Program-made: the position numbers and the translations under genes | The notes under the pieces: model-generated | Seen by the model: only the letters and a program-made list of their open reading frames with translations | Database searches by the model: none | Told to the model about the DNA's origin: nothing | Source of the DNA: Saprospiraceae bacterium | GTDB taxonomy: Bacteria; Bacteroidota; Bacteroidia; Chitinophagales; Saprospiraceae | Assembly (NCBI GenBank): GCA_007128085.1 | Contig: SKYC01000116.1 | Span: 1 to 10,605, forward strand | Length of the DNA stretch: 10,605 bases | Direction of reading: 5' to 3' | Shown here: piece by piece, positions 1-7,815 of the stretch | Layout: each line of letters begins with the position of its first letter | Position numbering within the stretch: position 1 is the first letter of the stretch

Positions 1-221
1 TGTCTCTGTTTGTCTACCCGGTCTTCAAAGGCGGTGATACTTCCGGACAATAAATCCACCAAACCCAATACAGCCCTGAAGAGGGTGGACTTACCGGCGC
101 CGTTGGGACCTACCAGTCCGTATATTTGCCCCTTCTTCACAGGCAAATAAATATTGGTCAATACCCTTTTCTTGCCAAAATTGACCGACAAACCCACTAT
201 ATTCAGGACGATTTCATTCAT
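1..221 (-). CDS. Metal ABC transporter ATP-binding protein, N-terminal part (runs off the left edge)
   Basis: This partial gene encodes the first 73 residues of an ABC-type ATPase; the rest lies outside the window. It starts MNEIVLNIVGLSVNFGKKRV and has a clear Walker A motif, GPNGAGKST, at residues 38-46, followed by LFRAVLGLVDLLSG, the usual helix after the P-loop. The Q-loop, signature motif and Walker B are beyond the edge. The ATG at 221 overlaps the TGA of the upstream metal-binding protein in the arrangement ATGA, so the two are probably translationally coupled. In TroA/ZnuA/MntA-type importers the ATPase drives uptake of Mn, Zn or Fe through a membrane permease, which would be expected further left. 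The ATPase assignment is certain from the Walker A motif; the metal specificity rests only on the neighbour. Confidence 0.9.
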   Translation of the reverse strand, partial: MNEIVLNIVGLSVNFGKKRVLTNIYLPVKKGQIYGLVGPNGAGKSTLFRAVLGLVDLLSGSITAFEDRVDKQR

Positions 222-1276
222 AAGTTGTGATTGACTCCCTTCCACATGATTAAAAAACTACCGAGCAGAACCAAACTTACAAGGATAAGGGGAAAAAACT
301 GACTTTGTTCATCTGAACTTTGCCGGTGTTCCATGCTTGAAGTACTTTTTTCACCAATCAAACCGTAATATATCTCCCGAATGTTGTGATACAACAAGCC
401 GATGTAATTTCCAGCCTCTCCATCTGGTTCACTGAGGCTGTCCGTATAAAGTTTTCCTCCCAATATAAGGCCATTGTCTCTCGCTATCTGAGCAATCAAC
501 CTCGGGTTGATGGTACTTTCGGGAAAAATAGCCCGCACGCCGCTTTCGGAAATTATCTCTGAAAGATCGGCCATATCTTTGATCGTCAGCTCTGCGGAAG
601 GAGAAGTTGGGAAAACGGATTTAACCTCCATTTGATAGCGCTGCGAAAAATATCGAAATGCGTCGTGAGAGGTGATTAGGATCCTTTGTTCCGGCGGAAT
701 ACTTCCCAATTTCTCCACACTGTATTCATGGATGTGTTGAAGCTCCTCTGTCAAAACTTTGCTGTTGAATTGTATGATTTCGGAATGCTCGGGCATGAGT
801 TCGGAAAGAGAGGTGGCAATGTTTTTTACATAAATTTTGCCCAACACAGGATCCAGCCAGGCATGTGGATCTACAACCGTTGCGTATTCTCCGGAAAAAA
901 TGGGGGCAATGCCCTGGGTTACGGTATCAATTTTTGTAATTCCAATGGTTTTTCTCAATAATTCATACATCCAGTTCTCAAGATTCATCCCATTCATCAA
1001 AATAAGATTGGCGCTCCCGGCCAGTTTAATGTCGGCCGGACTGGGTTCGAAATTGTGGGGATCGGTTCCTATCGGAACCAAACTTTTAACTTCAGCCAGA
1101 TCACCGGATAACTGGGCTGCCATATCAGCTATTATGGTATTGGTTGCGAGTATCAGGGGTTTCTTTTCCGCAGCGCTGGTGTCTGAGAAAGCCGGAAAGA
1201 ATAAACAAAAGATCAGGCATCTACAGATAACTGTTTTTATTTTGGCCGGTCCGGTGAATTTGTTTTTAAGTGTCAA
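218..1276 (-). CDS. Metal ABC transporter substrate-binding protein, TroA/ZnuA family, with a C-terminal membrane helix
   Basis: This is a 352-residue periplasmic metal-binding protein of a cluster A-I ABC importer. An N-terminal hydrophobic stretch (about residues 17-30), followed by a probable cleavage site near DTSAA (32-36), indicates export. Probable metal ligands are H74 (DPHNFEP), H138 (DPHAWLD), H204 (SHDAFRYF) and D279 (YTDS), the His-His-His-Asp set known from TroA. The His-rich loop of many ZnuA proteins is absent, so Mn, Zn or Fe are all possible. The start is TTG: an in-frame TGA lies 12 codons upstream with no ATG between, and the next Met (52) would remove the signal peptide. 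Unusually, residues 327-345 form a hydrophobic helix (FFPLILVSLVLLGSFLIMW) with a short basic tail. The stop overlaps the ATG of the ABC ATPase gene. The family is certain, the metal is not. Confidence 0.9.
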   Translation of the reverse strand: MTLKNKFTGPAKIKTVICRCLIFCLFFPAFSDTSAAEKKPLILATNTIIADMAAQLSGDLAEVKSLVPIGTDPHNFEPSPADIKLAGSANLILMNGMNLENWMYELLRKTIGITKIDTVTQGIAPIFSGEYATVVDPHAWLDPVLGKIYVKNIATSLSELMPEHSEIIQFNSKVLTEELQHIHEYSVEKLGSIPPEQRILITSHDAFRYFSQRYQMEVKSVFPTSPSAELTIKDMADLSEIISESGVRAIFPESTINPRLIAQIARDNGLILGGKLYTDSLSEPDGEAGNYIGLLYHNIREIYYGLIGEKSTSSMEHRQSSDEQSQFFPLILVSLVLLGSFLIMWKGVNHNL

Positions 1277-1310
1277 CCTGGTCGTCTTTGTTTCGGAGTA
1301 TTTAGTTCGT

Positions 1311-1318
1311 CAAAAATA
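1311..1318 (-). promoter_or_regulatory. Possible -7 box before the metal-binding protein gene
   Basis: On the minus strand the sequence TATTTTTG matches the Bacteroidota -7 consensus TAnnTTTG exactly. It lies 34 nt before the TTG start in the 59-nt gap after the iron-sulfur protein gene. A TTTG at 1331-1334 sits only 12 nt upstream, much less than the usual spacing of about 19-21 nt, so the -33 element is unconvincing. It might allow separate transcription of the transporter genes, but read-through from the genes upstream is equally possible. Confidence 0.25.
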
Positions 1319-1335
1319 CGCAATATTTGTCAAAC

Positions 1336-2715
1336 TTATTCCGGCTGAAACCCATCAATCGTTATAACGCGCTGTTCAACTGCTCGCTGATCTGTAGCCG
1401 GTCCGTTTTCAAGACGCAAAACCCCACGCGGACAAACTTCTTCACAAATGCCGCAACCCACACAGGAGGCCCGTATAATGTCCTGTCCTCGTTGAGCATA
1501 CCAGCGGACATCAATTCCCATCTCGCAATAGGTACTGCAATTGCCGCAAGATATGCATTGGCTGCCATTGGTCGTTATGCGGTATTTGCTGAACCAGCGC
1601 TGTTGAACACCTAAGATAGCGGCAGCCGGACAACCGAACCGACACCAGACCCTGTTGCCCATTATCGGATAGAATCCGACGCCTATTACACCTGAAAATG
1701 TGGCTCCTATTAAAAATCCATACCACGCTCTAACATTGTGGCTGTCCATAAAAAGAACGGTATTACTTCCGCTAAAAAATGAATACAAAACCATTGCCGT
1801 CATGACAACCGCAAAGACTAGTACCGAATGTATCATCCACCGCTCTATTTTCCATGCCTTAAGAGATTTGTCGGACAAATGGCGAAAGGGGTCACCGGCT
1901 GTTTCTGCCAGTCCGGCGCAGCCACATACCCAGCTGCAATACCACCTTTTGCCGTAAAGCCAGGTGAGAATAGGGGAAATAACCAGGACCAGAGCAATGC
2001 CCCAAACCAACATAAAGATGCCCAGCGTTCCCGAATCCAACATTTGCTGGAGGTTCCAGTCGAAGAAAAAGTAATAATTTAATGGCCACATATTGAAAAA
2101 ATCATTGTAGGGCATATTGAGCCCCATCAATATTTCGGGAATGGTGAAAGCAAAGGCCAGTTGAAAAAAGACTACCGAAGCCGTTCTCCATTTTTGATAG
2201 GGACTGTGCCAATATTTAACGAAAAATTTTACGCCCATAACCAGTATGGCCAGACTGTAAAAAAAACCGTACATAAACCACTCCGAAGCTGCTTCTCCCT
2301 TGATCCAATAACTCATGGGATCAAAAGCAGCGATCAATCCGGTATTACTCCCGTTCTCTCCCATGCCCAAACCGAGGGTGGAAGGGTACCAATAGAGGAG
2401 TACATAAAATACCGTAAAAATTAAACCGGCCATCCAGGCCAATGCTCCTCTGGCCAATAAACTGCTGTACCAAATGCCATCGTTTTTTATGCCCGCAGGT
2501 TTTTTGCGGTAAGCCCTCCAGGTGTATACCAAGGCAGAAATGGTAAAGAATCCGGTGAGTAGCCAAAAGGATAAAACCGGAGACAACAATTCTGTACCGG
2601 ATATCAAGAGAAACATATAGACAACGGCAAGGGCGGACAATGCCAGGGCTCCCTTTTGATAAGCATCTGTTGAAAAGGGTGATGGATTGGCTATAGACAT
2701 ACTGCGTTCACTCAT
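1336..2715 (-). CDS. Eight-helix membrane 4Fe-4S protein, NapH/NosR-like
   Basis: This 459-residue polytopic membrane protein is predicted to carry electrons through iron-sulfur clusters. Counting from the chosen ATG, about eight hydrophobic helices lie near residues 23-44, 45-66, 86-109, 146-166, 179-199, 231-254, 294-314 and 331-351. After helix 6 comes a CxxxCxC motif (C260, C264, C266), and after helix 8 CRFGCP (C358, C362); this pair is characteristic of NapH, NosR and PceC-like proteins. The C-terminal tail has two ferredoxin-type sets: C387, C390, C393, C397 and C418, C421, C424, C428 followed by Pro. No FMN-binding domain of the NosR N-terminus is present. The reading frame extends upstream to a TTG at 2763, but that would overlap the preceding gene by 37 nt; the ATG at 2715 leaves an 11-nt gap and is preferred. 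The likely electron donor is the FAD oxidoreductase encoded just upstream. The acceptor is unknown. Confidence 0.85.
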   Translation of the reverse strand: MSERSMSIANPSPFSTDAYQKGALALSALAVVYMFLLISGTELLSPVLSFWLLTGFFTISALVYTWRAYRKKPAGIKNDGIWYSSLLARGALAWMAGLIFTVFYVLLYWYPSTLGLGMGENGSNTGLIAAFDPMSYWIKGEAASEWFMYGFFYSLAILVMGVKFFVKYWHSPYQKWRTASVVFFQLAFAFTIPEILMGLNMPYNDFFNMWPLNYYFFFDWNLQQMLDSGTLGIFMLVWGIALVLVISPILTWLYGKRWYCSWVCGCAGLAETAGDPFRHLSDKSLKAWKIERWMIHSVLVFAVVMTAMVLYSFFSGSNTVLFMDSHNVRAWYGFLIGATFSGVIGVGFYPIMGNRVWCRFGCPAAAILGVQQRWFSKYRITTNGSQCISCGNCSTYCEMGIDVRWYAQRGQDIIRASCVGCGICEEVCPRGVLRLENGPATDQRAVEQRVITIDGFQPE

Positions 2716-2726
2716 ATTGGTACGAT

Positions 2727-4106
2727 TTAAGTTTTCAACAATGATTTTAGGGCTGTTTTCCAACCCCTGCTTCCTATGGGTTTTATTTTAATTCCACGTT
2801 GACGTTCAAATTGTTCAATAAACGCCCTTTCAGGCCGGGTTGCAAACTCCTGATCAAAGGCTGCGGCAGATAAGTTTGATACCACTTTTTGTATGTCCGT
2901 TTTTTCCTCAATCCATTTTTCACAAATTTCTTGTCGAAAACGAACCCCCAATAGGTTGAAACCCCTCACAAAACCCCGATTGGAATCGTAATTGATCCGG
3001 ATAGACTGTTTATTGTCTTTTGATTTCCAAAAAATGGTTTCCGCATCCCCGGAGATTTCACAGGGTATTTCTCCGTAAACCTGGTACTCTATACCAAAGA
3101 ATTTTGCTGAATTAAAAAATATACTCGGTTGATAGGAATGTCGGTTGCCACATATCGTATGTGCAAGGGTTTCTCCCATAATTCTTCCGGTATACCAAAG
3201 TTGTTCAATGGATTTCCGTCCGGGAATGGGGTTTCTAAACTCAGCACAATCACCTATGGCATATACGCCCTCAACATTCGTTTCAAAATGGCGATTTATT
3301 AAAATGCCTTTGTTTAATTCCAGACCGGAGTTCTTTAAAAAATCAATATTGGGTTCAACCCCGATAGTGACTCCCGCAAACTGGCCATTGATTAATTCGC
3401 CTTTGGTTGTCTTGACACCGGTGACATGTCCACTTTCGTCGGCCAGTATCTCCGCAACTTCAGTATTTGTTCTCAGATCTATGCCGTGTGCTCTGATTTC
3501 ATCGCTGGCCATTTTCGCCTCCTCATCGGGGAGAACATTGTTGTAAAAATGAGATTCCCTGACCAAAAAACTGACCGGAATATCTCGGCTTGCCATCATT
3601 TCAGCCATTTCAATGCCAATCAGTCCACCGCCTACAACGATGCCGCGTTCAATCCCTTTGCTGTGTTGTTCCATGTACTCCAAATCCATAAGATCGTACA
3701 AACCGGTGACTCCTTTTGAGTCCATTCCGGGCCATTCGGGTCTGCGCGGTTTTGAGCCCGTAGCGAGGATCAATACATCGTAATTTAATGATGGGGGAGC
3801 CGGATACAGGCTATCCACTTTAAAAGAGGTATCAAAGTGCAATTGACGATTGGCAAAATCAATTTCCTTTACGGTTCCTCTAAGTAGGTTGATTCTGTTT
3901 TTATCCCAGAAAAAATCTTCATAGGGCTTGGTGTGTTCGTATTTCATATGCCCCATATAGATGTACATCAGGGCCGTCCTGGAATAAAAGTGATCCGACT
4001 CTTTCGATATAACCGTTACAGAGTGGTTGCTGAATTTTCTAATGAAACGCGCTGCGGTTATTCCACTGATTCCATTTCCGATAATCGCGATATTTTTTTC
4101 AGCCAC
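2727..4106 (-). CDS. FAD/NAD(P)-dependent oxidoreductase of the pyridine nucleotide-disulfide reductase fold
   Basis: This 459-residue flavoprotein has the two-dinucleotide-binding-domain fold. An FAD-binding GNGISG lies at residues 10-15, LATGSKPRRP at 114-123, an NAD(P)-binding GGGLIGIE at 159-166, and the second FAD motif in VYAIGDCAE at 281-289. There is no CxxC redox disulfide, so it resembles NirB N-terminal domains, rubredoxin or ferredoxin reductases and AIF-like enzymes rather than glutathione or thioredoxin reductases. Residues from about 360 to the end form a less familiar C-terminal region. No signal peptide is seen, so it is probably cytoplasmic or bound to the membrane face. The start is GTG: an in-frame TAA lies only one codon upstream, and MAEKNIAIIGNG places the Rossmann motif at the usual distance. 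The membrane iron-sulfur protein begins 11 nt downstream and is the likely partner. The exact substrate is not deducible. Confidence 0.88.
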   Translation of the reverse strand: MAEKNIAIIGNGISGITAARFIRKFSNHSVTVISKESDHFYSRTALMYIYMGHMKYEHTKPYEDFFWDKNRINLLRGTVKEIDFANRQLHFDTSFKVDSLYPAPPSLNYDVLILATGSKPRRPEWPGMDSKGVTGLYDLMDLEYMEQHSKGIERGIVVGGGLIGIEMAEMMASRDIPVSFLVRESHFYNNVLPDEEAKMASDEIRAHGIDLRTNTEVAEILADESGHVTGVKTTKGELINGQFAGVTIGVEPNIDFLKNSGLELNKGILINRHFETNVEGVYAIGDCAEFRNPIPGRKSIEQLWYTGRIMGETLAHTICGNRHSYQPSIFFNSAKFFGIEYQVYGEIPCEISGDAETIFWKSKDNKQSIRINYDSNRGFVRGFNLLGVRFRQEICEKWIEEKTDIQKVVSNLSAAAFDQEFATRPERAFIEQFERQRGIKIKPIGSRGWKTALKSLLKT

Positions 4107-4325
4107 CTTTTAATTTTTTATGTAGAGCAATGAATCTGAAAGGTAATGAGTATCGGACGCTTTTTAAAATTTTCCAAAAAATAAAATCATTCGCACTCGC
4201 GCATTAAATATTTTTATACCTTGCTTTTTTTTACAAGTTCCAATACGGACTCGTTAAAAGGGTCTTATCAATGGGGGTGACTCAGAAAGTTGACTTGAGC
4301 CTGTAGAAACCCCTTAGTACTAAAA
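4107..4325. promoter_or_regulatory. Divergent intergenic region between the oxidoreductase and M14 genes
   Basis: This 219-nt A/T-rich stretch separates two divergent genes and should hold promoters for both. I see no exact TAnnTTTG box with a well-spaced -33 element on either strand. The nearest are TACCTTGC at about 4237-4244 (plus strand) and TATTTTTTG (minus strand), which has one T too many. Just before the M14 gene, GGGGT at 4274-4278 can pair with ACCCC at 4309-4313, and inside it CTCA (4281-4284) with TGAG (4296-4299). This could form a small leader hairpin ending 12 nt before the first ATG. No open reading frame of note lies here. Confidence 0.4.
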
Positions 4326-5984
4326 ATGAACGCAAATCGCTTTCAAAACTTACAAACAATGAAGTTTTTTCTTATAACCTGTGCTTTAGTTTTTAGTTCC
4401 AATTTACTGATGGGGCAATTCGAATATCCGACCCTGGGGGAAATTGAGGAAGAGCTGAAGTCATTACAAGCCTTGCATCCCGATTTAGTCAGTGTTGAAT
4501 CCATTGCTGAAACTCCCGGAGGCCAGGACGTATGGTTGATTCGAATGGGACGGGGAGATGAGGACTTGACTCCTGGATTGATGTTTGTCGGGAGTGTGGA
4601 TGGCCGTCATCCCGCTGGTTCGGTCATGAACATCAAGCTGATGGAAAGAATTTTGGAGAACCGAAATTCACTTCTCGACAATTTTTATTTTTATTTTGTA
4701 CCGGTTCTCAGTCCGGATGCCTATGCTCAATACCACGCGGAATTGATTTACGAACGCCTGGGAAATGCCAGAGAAACGGACATTGACAGAGACGGCAGAA
4801 TCAGTGAAGATCCCTACGATGATCTCGACGGTGACGGTCTGATTACTATGGTCAGAATAGAAGACCCCACCGGTCGATTCACCACGCATTTATCCGATGA
4901 TAGAATTATGATTGAATTTGAAGAGAGGAGCGATCGGGAAATGATTTACCGCCTTATATCAGAAGGGATCGATAACGATAAGGATGGTTTGTTCAATGAA
5001 GACGGTCCCGGAGGTGTGAATCTCAATAAAAACTTCTCTTTTGATTATCCCGCATTTCAACCCGGTGCCGGTGAGCACGCTGTCTCGGAAGAAGAAAACC
5101 GTAAGCTGGCTGAATTTTTATTTGAGCGTTGGAATATTTATGCGGTATTTACTTTCGGACTGGAGAACAACTTATCGCATCCCGTTGAATTTGACCGCAG
5201 CAAAGTGGATCAGCGGGTGATAAAAGGGCCATTGGAAAAGGACGCTTCTGTCAATCAGAAAGTAAGCCGCTTGTTTAAAGACAATGCCTTACTGCAAGAT
5301 GCCGAAAAAATGGAACAGGGCTCGGGCAGTTTTAGCAGCTGGGCCTATTTTCATTATTGCAGGTTTAGTTTTGTGAGTCCGGCTTGGTTGGCTCCGGTTG
5401 TGGAAAGTGATAGAGATACCGAAGGTAAGAGTGATTCTCTCAGTGGAAATTACGATCTGCGGTATATTCACTGGGCAGAAAGCCAGGGTATCTCTGATTA
5501 TTTCGTGGATTGGACCGAAATTGATCATCCCGACTTTCCGGGTAGAAAGGCTGAGGTCGGTGGATTTAAACCTTTCGTGAGATATAACCCACCATTGAAA
5601 TATCTGGAACAGGAGGCCGATGATTACTTCACTTTTATCCAATCGGTATGTGAAAAAATGCCCCGACTCGAATTTCAGGATATTTCTGTAGAAAAAGCCG
5701 GTGATGGAGTTTTTCGAATTAAAGGAAGGGTAATGAATTCGGGGCAGTTGCCCACAGGTACGGAATTGGGTGACAGGAGCAGGTGGGTGCGGGATATACG
5801 ACACCGTATTTTACTCAGTGGAGAACAGGAATTACTCCTGGGCCACTACCGGGATTTTCACAAGTCCCTTCAAGCCGGAGAGTATTTTGAATTCAGCTGG
5901 TTGGTTTCCGGATCGGGAAGGGTCACCTTAGATGCAGCCAGTCCGATGACGGGTTTAACCACCCGCGTAATTGAACTTAAATAA
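4326..5984 (+). CDS. Secreted M14 carboxypeptidase-like protein, probably catalytically inactive
   Basis: This 552-residue protein shares the layout of the M14 peptidase encoded downstream but has lost its active site. A signal peptide is clear when counted from the second Met (residue 12, position 4359, MKFFLITCALVFSSNLLMGQ); either ATG could be the true start. The first zinc motif is HPAG (95-98) instead of HxxE. The second His is replaced around FTFGLENN (275-282, G278 by alignment to the neighbour), and the catalytic Glu by P352 in SFVSP. NPDG has become SPDA (129-132), and the substrate-binding Asn-Arg is NK (N234-K235). Between these motifs lie three Asp-rich loops like EF-hand sites (152-162, 166-174, 216-226). 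The C-terminal 100 residues look like a beta-sandwich. The partner gene starts 14 nt downstream. I infer a pseudoenzyme that may bind or regulate; the fold assignment rests on similarity to the neighbour. Confidence 0.85.
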   Translation: MNANRFQNLQTMKFFLITCALVFSSNLLMGQFEYPTLGEIEEELKSLQALHPDLVSVESIAETPGGQDVWLIRMGRGDEDLTPGLMFVGSVDGRHPAGSVMNIKLMERILENRNSLLDNFYFYFVPVLSPDAYAQYHAELIYERLGNARETDIDRDGRISEDPYDDLDGDGLITMVRIEDPTGRFTTHLSDDRIMIEFEERSDREMIYRLISEGIDNDKDGLFNEDGPGGVNLNKNFSFDYPAFQPGAGEHAVSEEENRKLAEFLFERWNIYAVFTFGLENNLSHPVEFDRSKVDQRVIKGPLEKDASVNQKVSRLFKDNALLQDAEKMEQGSGSFSSWAYFHYCRFSFVSPAWLAPVVESDRDTEGKSDSLSGNYDLRYIHWAESQGISDYFVDWTEIDHPDFPGRKAEVGGFKPFVRYNPPLKYLEQEADDYFTFIQSVCEKMPRLEFQDISVEKAGDGVFRIKGRVMNSGQLPTGTELGDRSRWVRDIRHRILLSGEQELLLGHYRDFHKSLQAGEYFEFSWLVSGSGRVTLDAASPMTGLTTRVIELK

Positions 5985-5998
5985 AATAAATTTCTGAG

Positions 5999-7768
5999 AT
6001 GATGAATTTCTCGTTCCGATTGATTTTTTGTTTAGTTTCTTGTTCTTTTCTTGGCTTAGTAGACGGGACTCAATCTGTGTCAGCACAGCAGGACGGTACT
6101 CCCGGCTTACGAGCCATTGGGACGCCCCATGCCCCCAAAGTGCAAATGAGCTGGAATCGCTACCACGACAATGCTGAAATACTAAAGTTTTGCAAGGACT
6201 TGCAGGATGCCTACCCAGATTTGGTGCAATTTGAAGTCATCGGGCAATCGTACAAAGGCAATGATATTCTCGCCCTTACACTCACGGACTTTCAGAGTGG
6301 AAATGCAGAGGACAAACCCGCTTTTTTTATACAGGCAAATATCCACCCCAACGAATTGCAGGGAACTGAAATCTCTATGTATACGGCATGGTACCTTGCA
6401 GAGAATTACGGAGTGGTGGATTTTATTACCCAGCTTTTAAAGGACCGGACATTCTATATTTTGCCCACCATCAATCCGGACGGACGGGATTATTTTATCT
6501 ATCAACCCAACAATCCCAACAGTCCGCGATCCGGGCTGATGCCATTTGACGATGATGGAGATTGGGAAATCGATGAAGATGGCTTTGATGACCTCAACGG
6601 CGATGGACACATTACCATGATGAGAAGGGAAAATCCCAATGGAAGATGGAAGGAGGATCCAAAAAACCCACTGAGAATGATCAGAGTGGGTGAAGGAGAG
6701 ACGGGGAATTACGATATGCTGGGTTACGAGGGAATCGATAGGGATGGCGACGGCAGGGTCAATGAGGATCGGACCGGATACTACGACCCCAATAGAGATT
6801 GGGGCTGGAATTGGCAACCCGATTACGTACAGCGAGGATCTTTAATGTATCCTTTTGCTTCGCCTGAAAATCGGGCTGTGAAAGATTTTGTTATCGCCAG
6901 ACCGAATATCGCAGGTGCACAGAGCTATCACAATTACGGTGGGATGTTTCTCCGCGGACCGGGAGCAGAAGAAGATCGCGATATATACGACAGAAACGAT
7001 ACCCGTGTGTATGATCTAATTGGGAAAAAAGGCGAAAAAATGGTTCCGGGTTATCGATACCTCGTTGTTTATAAAGACCTGTACTCCGTTTTTGGGGGTG
7101 ATGTAGACTTTTTCCACGGTGGCAGAGGAATTTACTCTTTCGTAAATGAATTGATGACTGCTTATCTTTTATTCCACGACGAAAATCAAATCAACCGATG
7201 GGAAGACACTCAGTTCTACGACTTCGACAAATACCTCCTTTTTGGAGATGCCTATGTGGCCTGGGAACCCTATGACCATCCCCAATTCGGTCCCATAGAA
7301 ATAGGTGGTCCAAAGAAAAACTACGTGAGAAACCACCCCGGATTTTTACTGGAACAAGACGCGCATAGAAATATGGCTTTTACTCTTTATCACGCTTACC
7401 AAATGCCCCGAATTGTTATCAGGGAACCACAAGTTCGACCCATAAATTCCGGACTTAATGAAATTTCAGTGACTGTGGACAATGTCCGGGCAACTCCCAC
7501 TCATTCAAGTCACGATTTAAAAAACAGAATTACACCTCCCAATGTCATCTCTATATCGAATGTGGAAGTAATCAGTGGGATGATTATGAGTAATCCCGAC
7601 CTGGGAGTGGGAGAGGAACAGGTCCATGAACCGGCAGACCTGAGAGTAAATAATATTCCGGGGAATGGGAGTGTACACCTCCGGTGGATTGTCGAAGGAA
7701 ATCCCGGAAATTTTGAAATTGAGGTAGTGAGCAAAAAGGGTGGCAGGCACCGACTCGAAGTCAGGTGA
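5999..7768 (+). CDS. Secreted M14 family zinc carboxypeptidase with EF-hand-like insert
   Basis: This 589-residue protein is an exported zinc metallopeptidase of MEROPS family M14. A signal peptide spans about residues 1-29 (cleavage probably near SVSAQ). Zinc ligands are H116 and E119 (HPNE) and H311 (SYHNYGG); the catalytic general base is E384 (SFVNE). NPDGR at 159-163 and the NR pair N265-R266 (DPNRDW) match the substrate-carboxylate-binding positions of carboxypeptidase A. Three Asp-rich loops (184-194, 198-206, 247-257) with DxDxDG spacing, inserted between the NPDG and NR motifs, resemble calcium-binding loops. After about residue 470 a beta-rich C-terminal domain follows; it does not look like a type IX secretion sorting domain. 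The start is one of two adjacent ATG codons, 14 nt after the stop of its inactive-looking paralogue, so they are probably co-transcribed. Substrates are unknown; scavenging or trimming of extracellular peptides is plausible. Confidence 0.92.
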   Translation: MMNFSFRLIFCLVSCSFLGLVDGTQSVSAQQDGTPGLRAIGTPHAPKVQMSWNRYHDNAEILKFCKDLQDAYPDLVQFEVIGQSYKGNDILALTLTDFQSGNAEDKPAFFIQANIHPNELQGTEISMYTAWYLAENYGVVDFITQLLKDRTFYILPTINPDGRDYFIYQPNNPNSPRSGLMPFDDDGDWEIDEDGFDDLNGDGHITMMRRENPNGRWKEDPKNPLRMIRVGEGETGNYDMLGYEGIDRDGDGRVNEDRTGYYDPNRDWGWNWQPDYVQRGSLMYPFASPENRAVKDFVIARPNIAGAQSYHNYGGMFLRGPGAEEDRDIYDRNDTRVYDLIGKKGEKMVPGYRYLVVYKDLYSVFGGDVDFFHGGRGIYSFVNELMTAYLLFHDENQINRWEDTQFYDFDKYLLFGDAYVAWEPYDHPQFGPIEIGGPKKNYVRNHPGFLLEQDAHRNMAFTLYHAYQMPRIVIREPQVRPINSGLNEISVTVDNVRATPTHSSHDLKNRITPPNVISISNVEVISGMIMSNPDLGVGEEQVHEPADLRVNNIPGNGSVHLRWIVEGNPGNFEIEVVSKKGGRHRLEVR

Positions 7769-7815
7769 ATGGAATGATTTTAGTGATACCCTGTAGCTTG
7801 TAGAACAATCATTTT

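Noticed and set aside
837..1367. Plus-strand open frame of 176 codons opposite the metal-binding protein gene
   Set aside because: It lies antisense to a clear conserved gene, has no recognisable motif, and its composition is what the complementary strand of that gene would give.
1336..2715. Naming the iron-sulfur protein CcoG/RdxA or NosR
   Set aside because: It has more membrane helices than CcoG, lacks the FMN domain of NosR, and no cbb3 oxidase or nitrous oxide reductase genes are nearby, so only the general family is supported.
2716..2763. Longer TTG-initiated version of the membrane iron-sulfur protein (16 extra residues)
   Set aside because: It would overlap the oxidoreductase gene by 37 nt, adds a polar stretch with no recognisable role, and an ATG at 2715 leaves a normal 11-nt gap.
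5289..5804. Minus-strand open frame of 171 codons opposite the first M14 gene
   Set aside because: Antisense shadow of a gene with a signal peptide and family motifs; no independent coding evidence.
7773..7813. Inverted repeat AATGATT / AATCATT between the convergent M14 and xseB genes as a bidirectional terminator
   Set aside because: The stem is A/T-rich, only 7 bp, with a 27-nt loop and no clean U-tract, so it is too weak to call, although a terminator is expected here.
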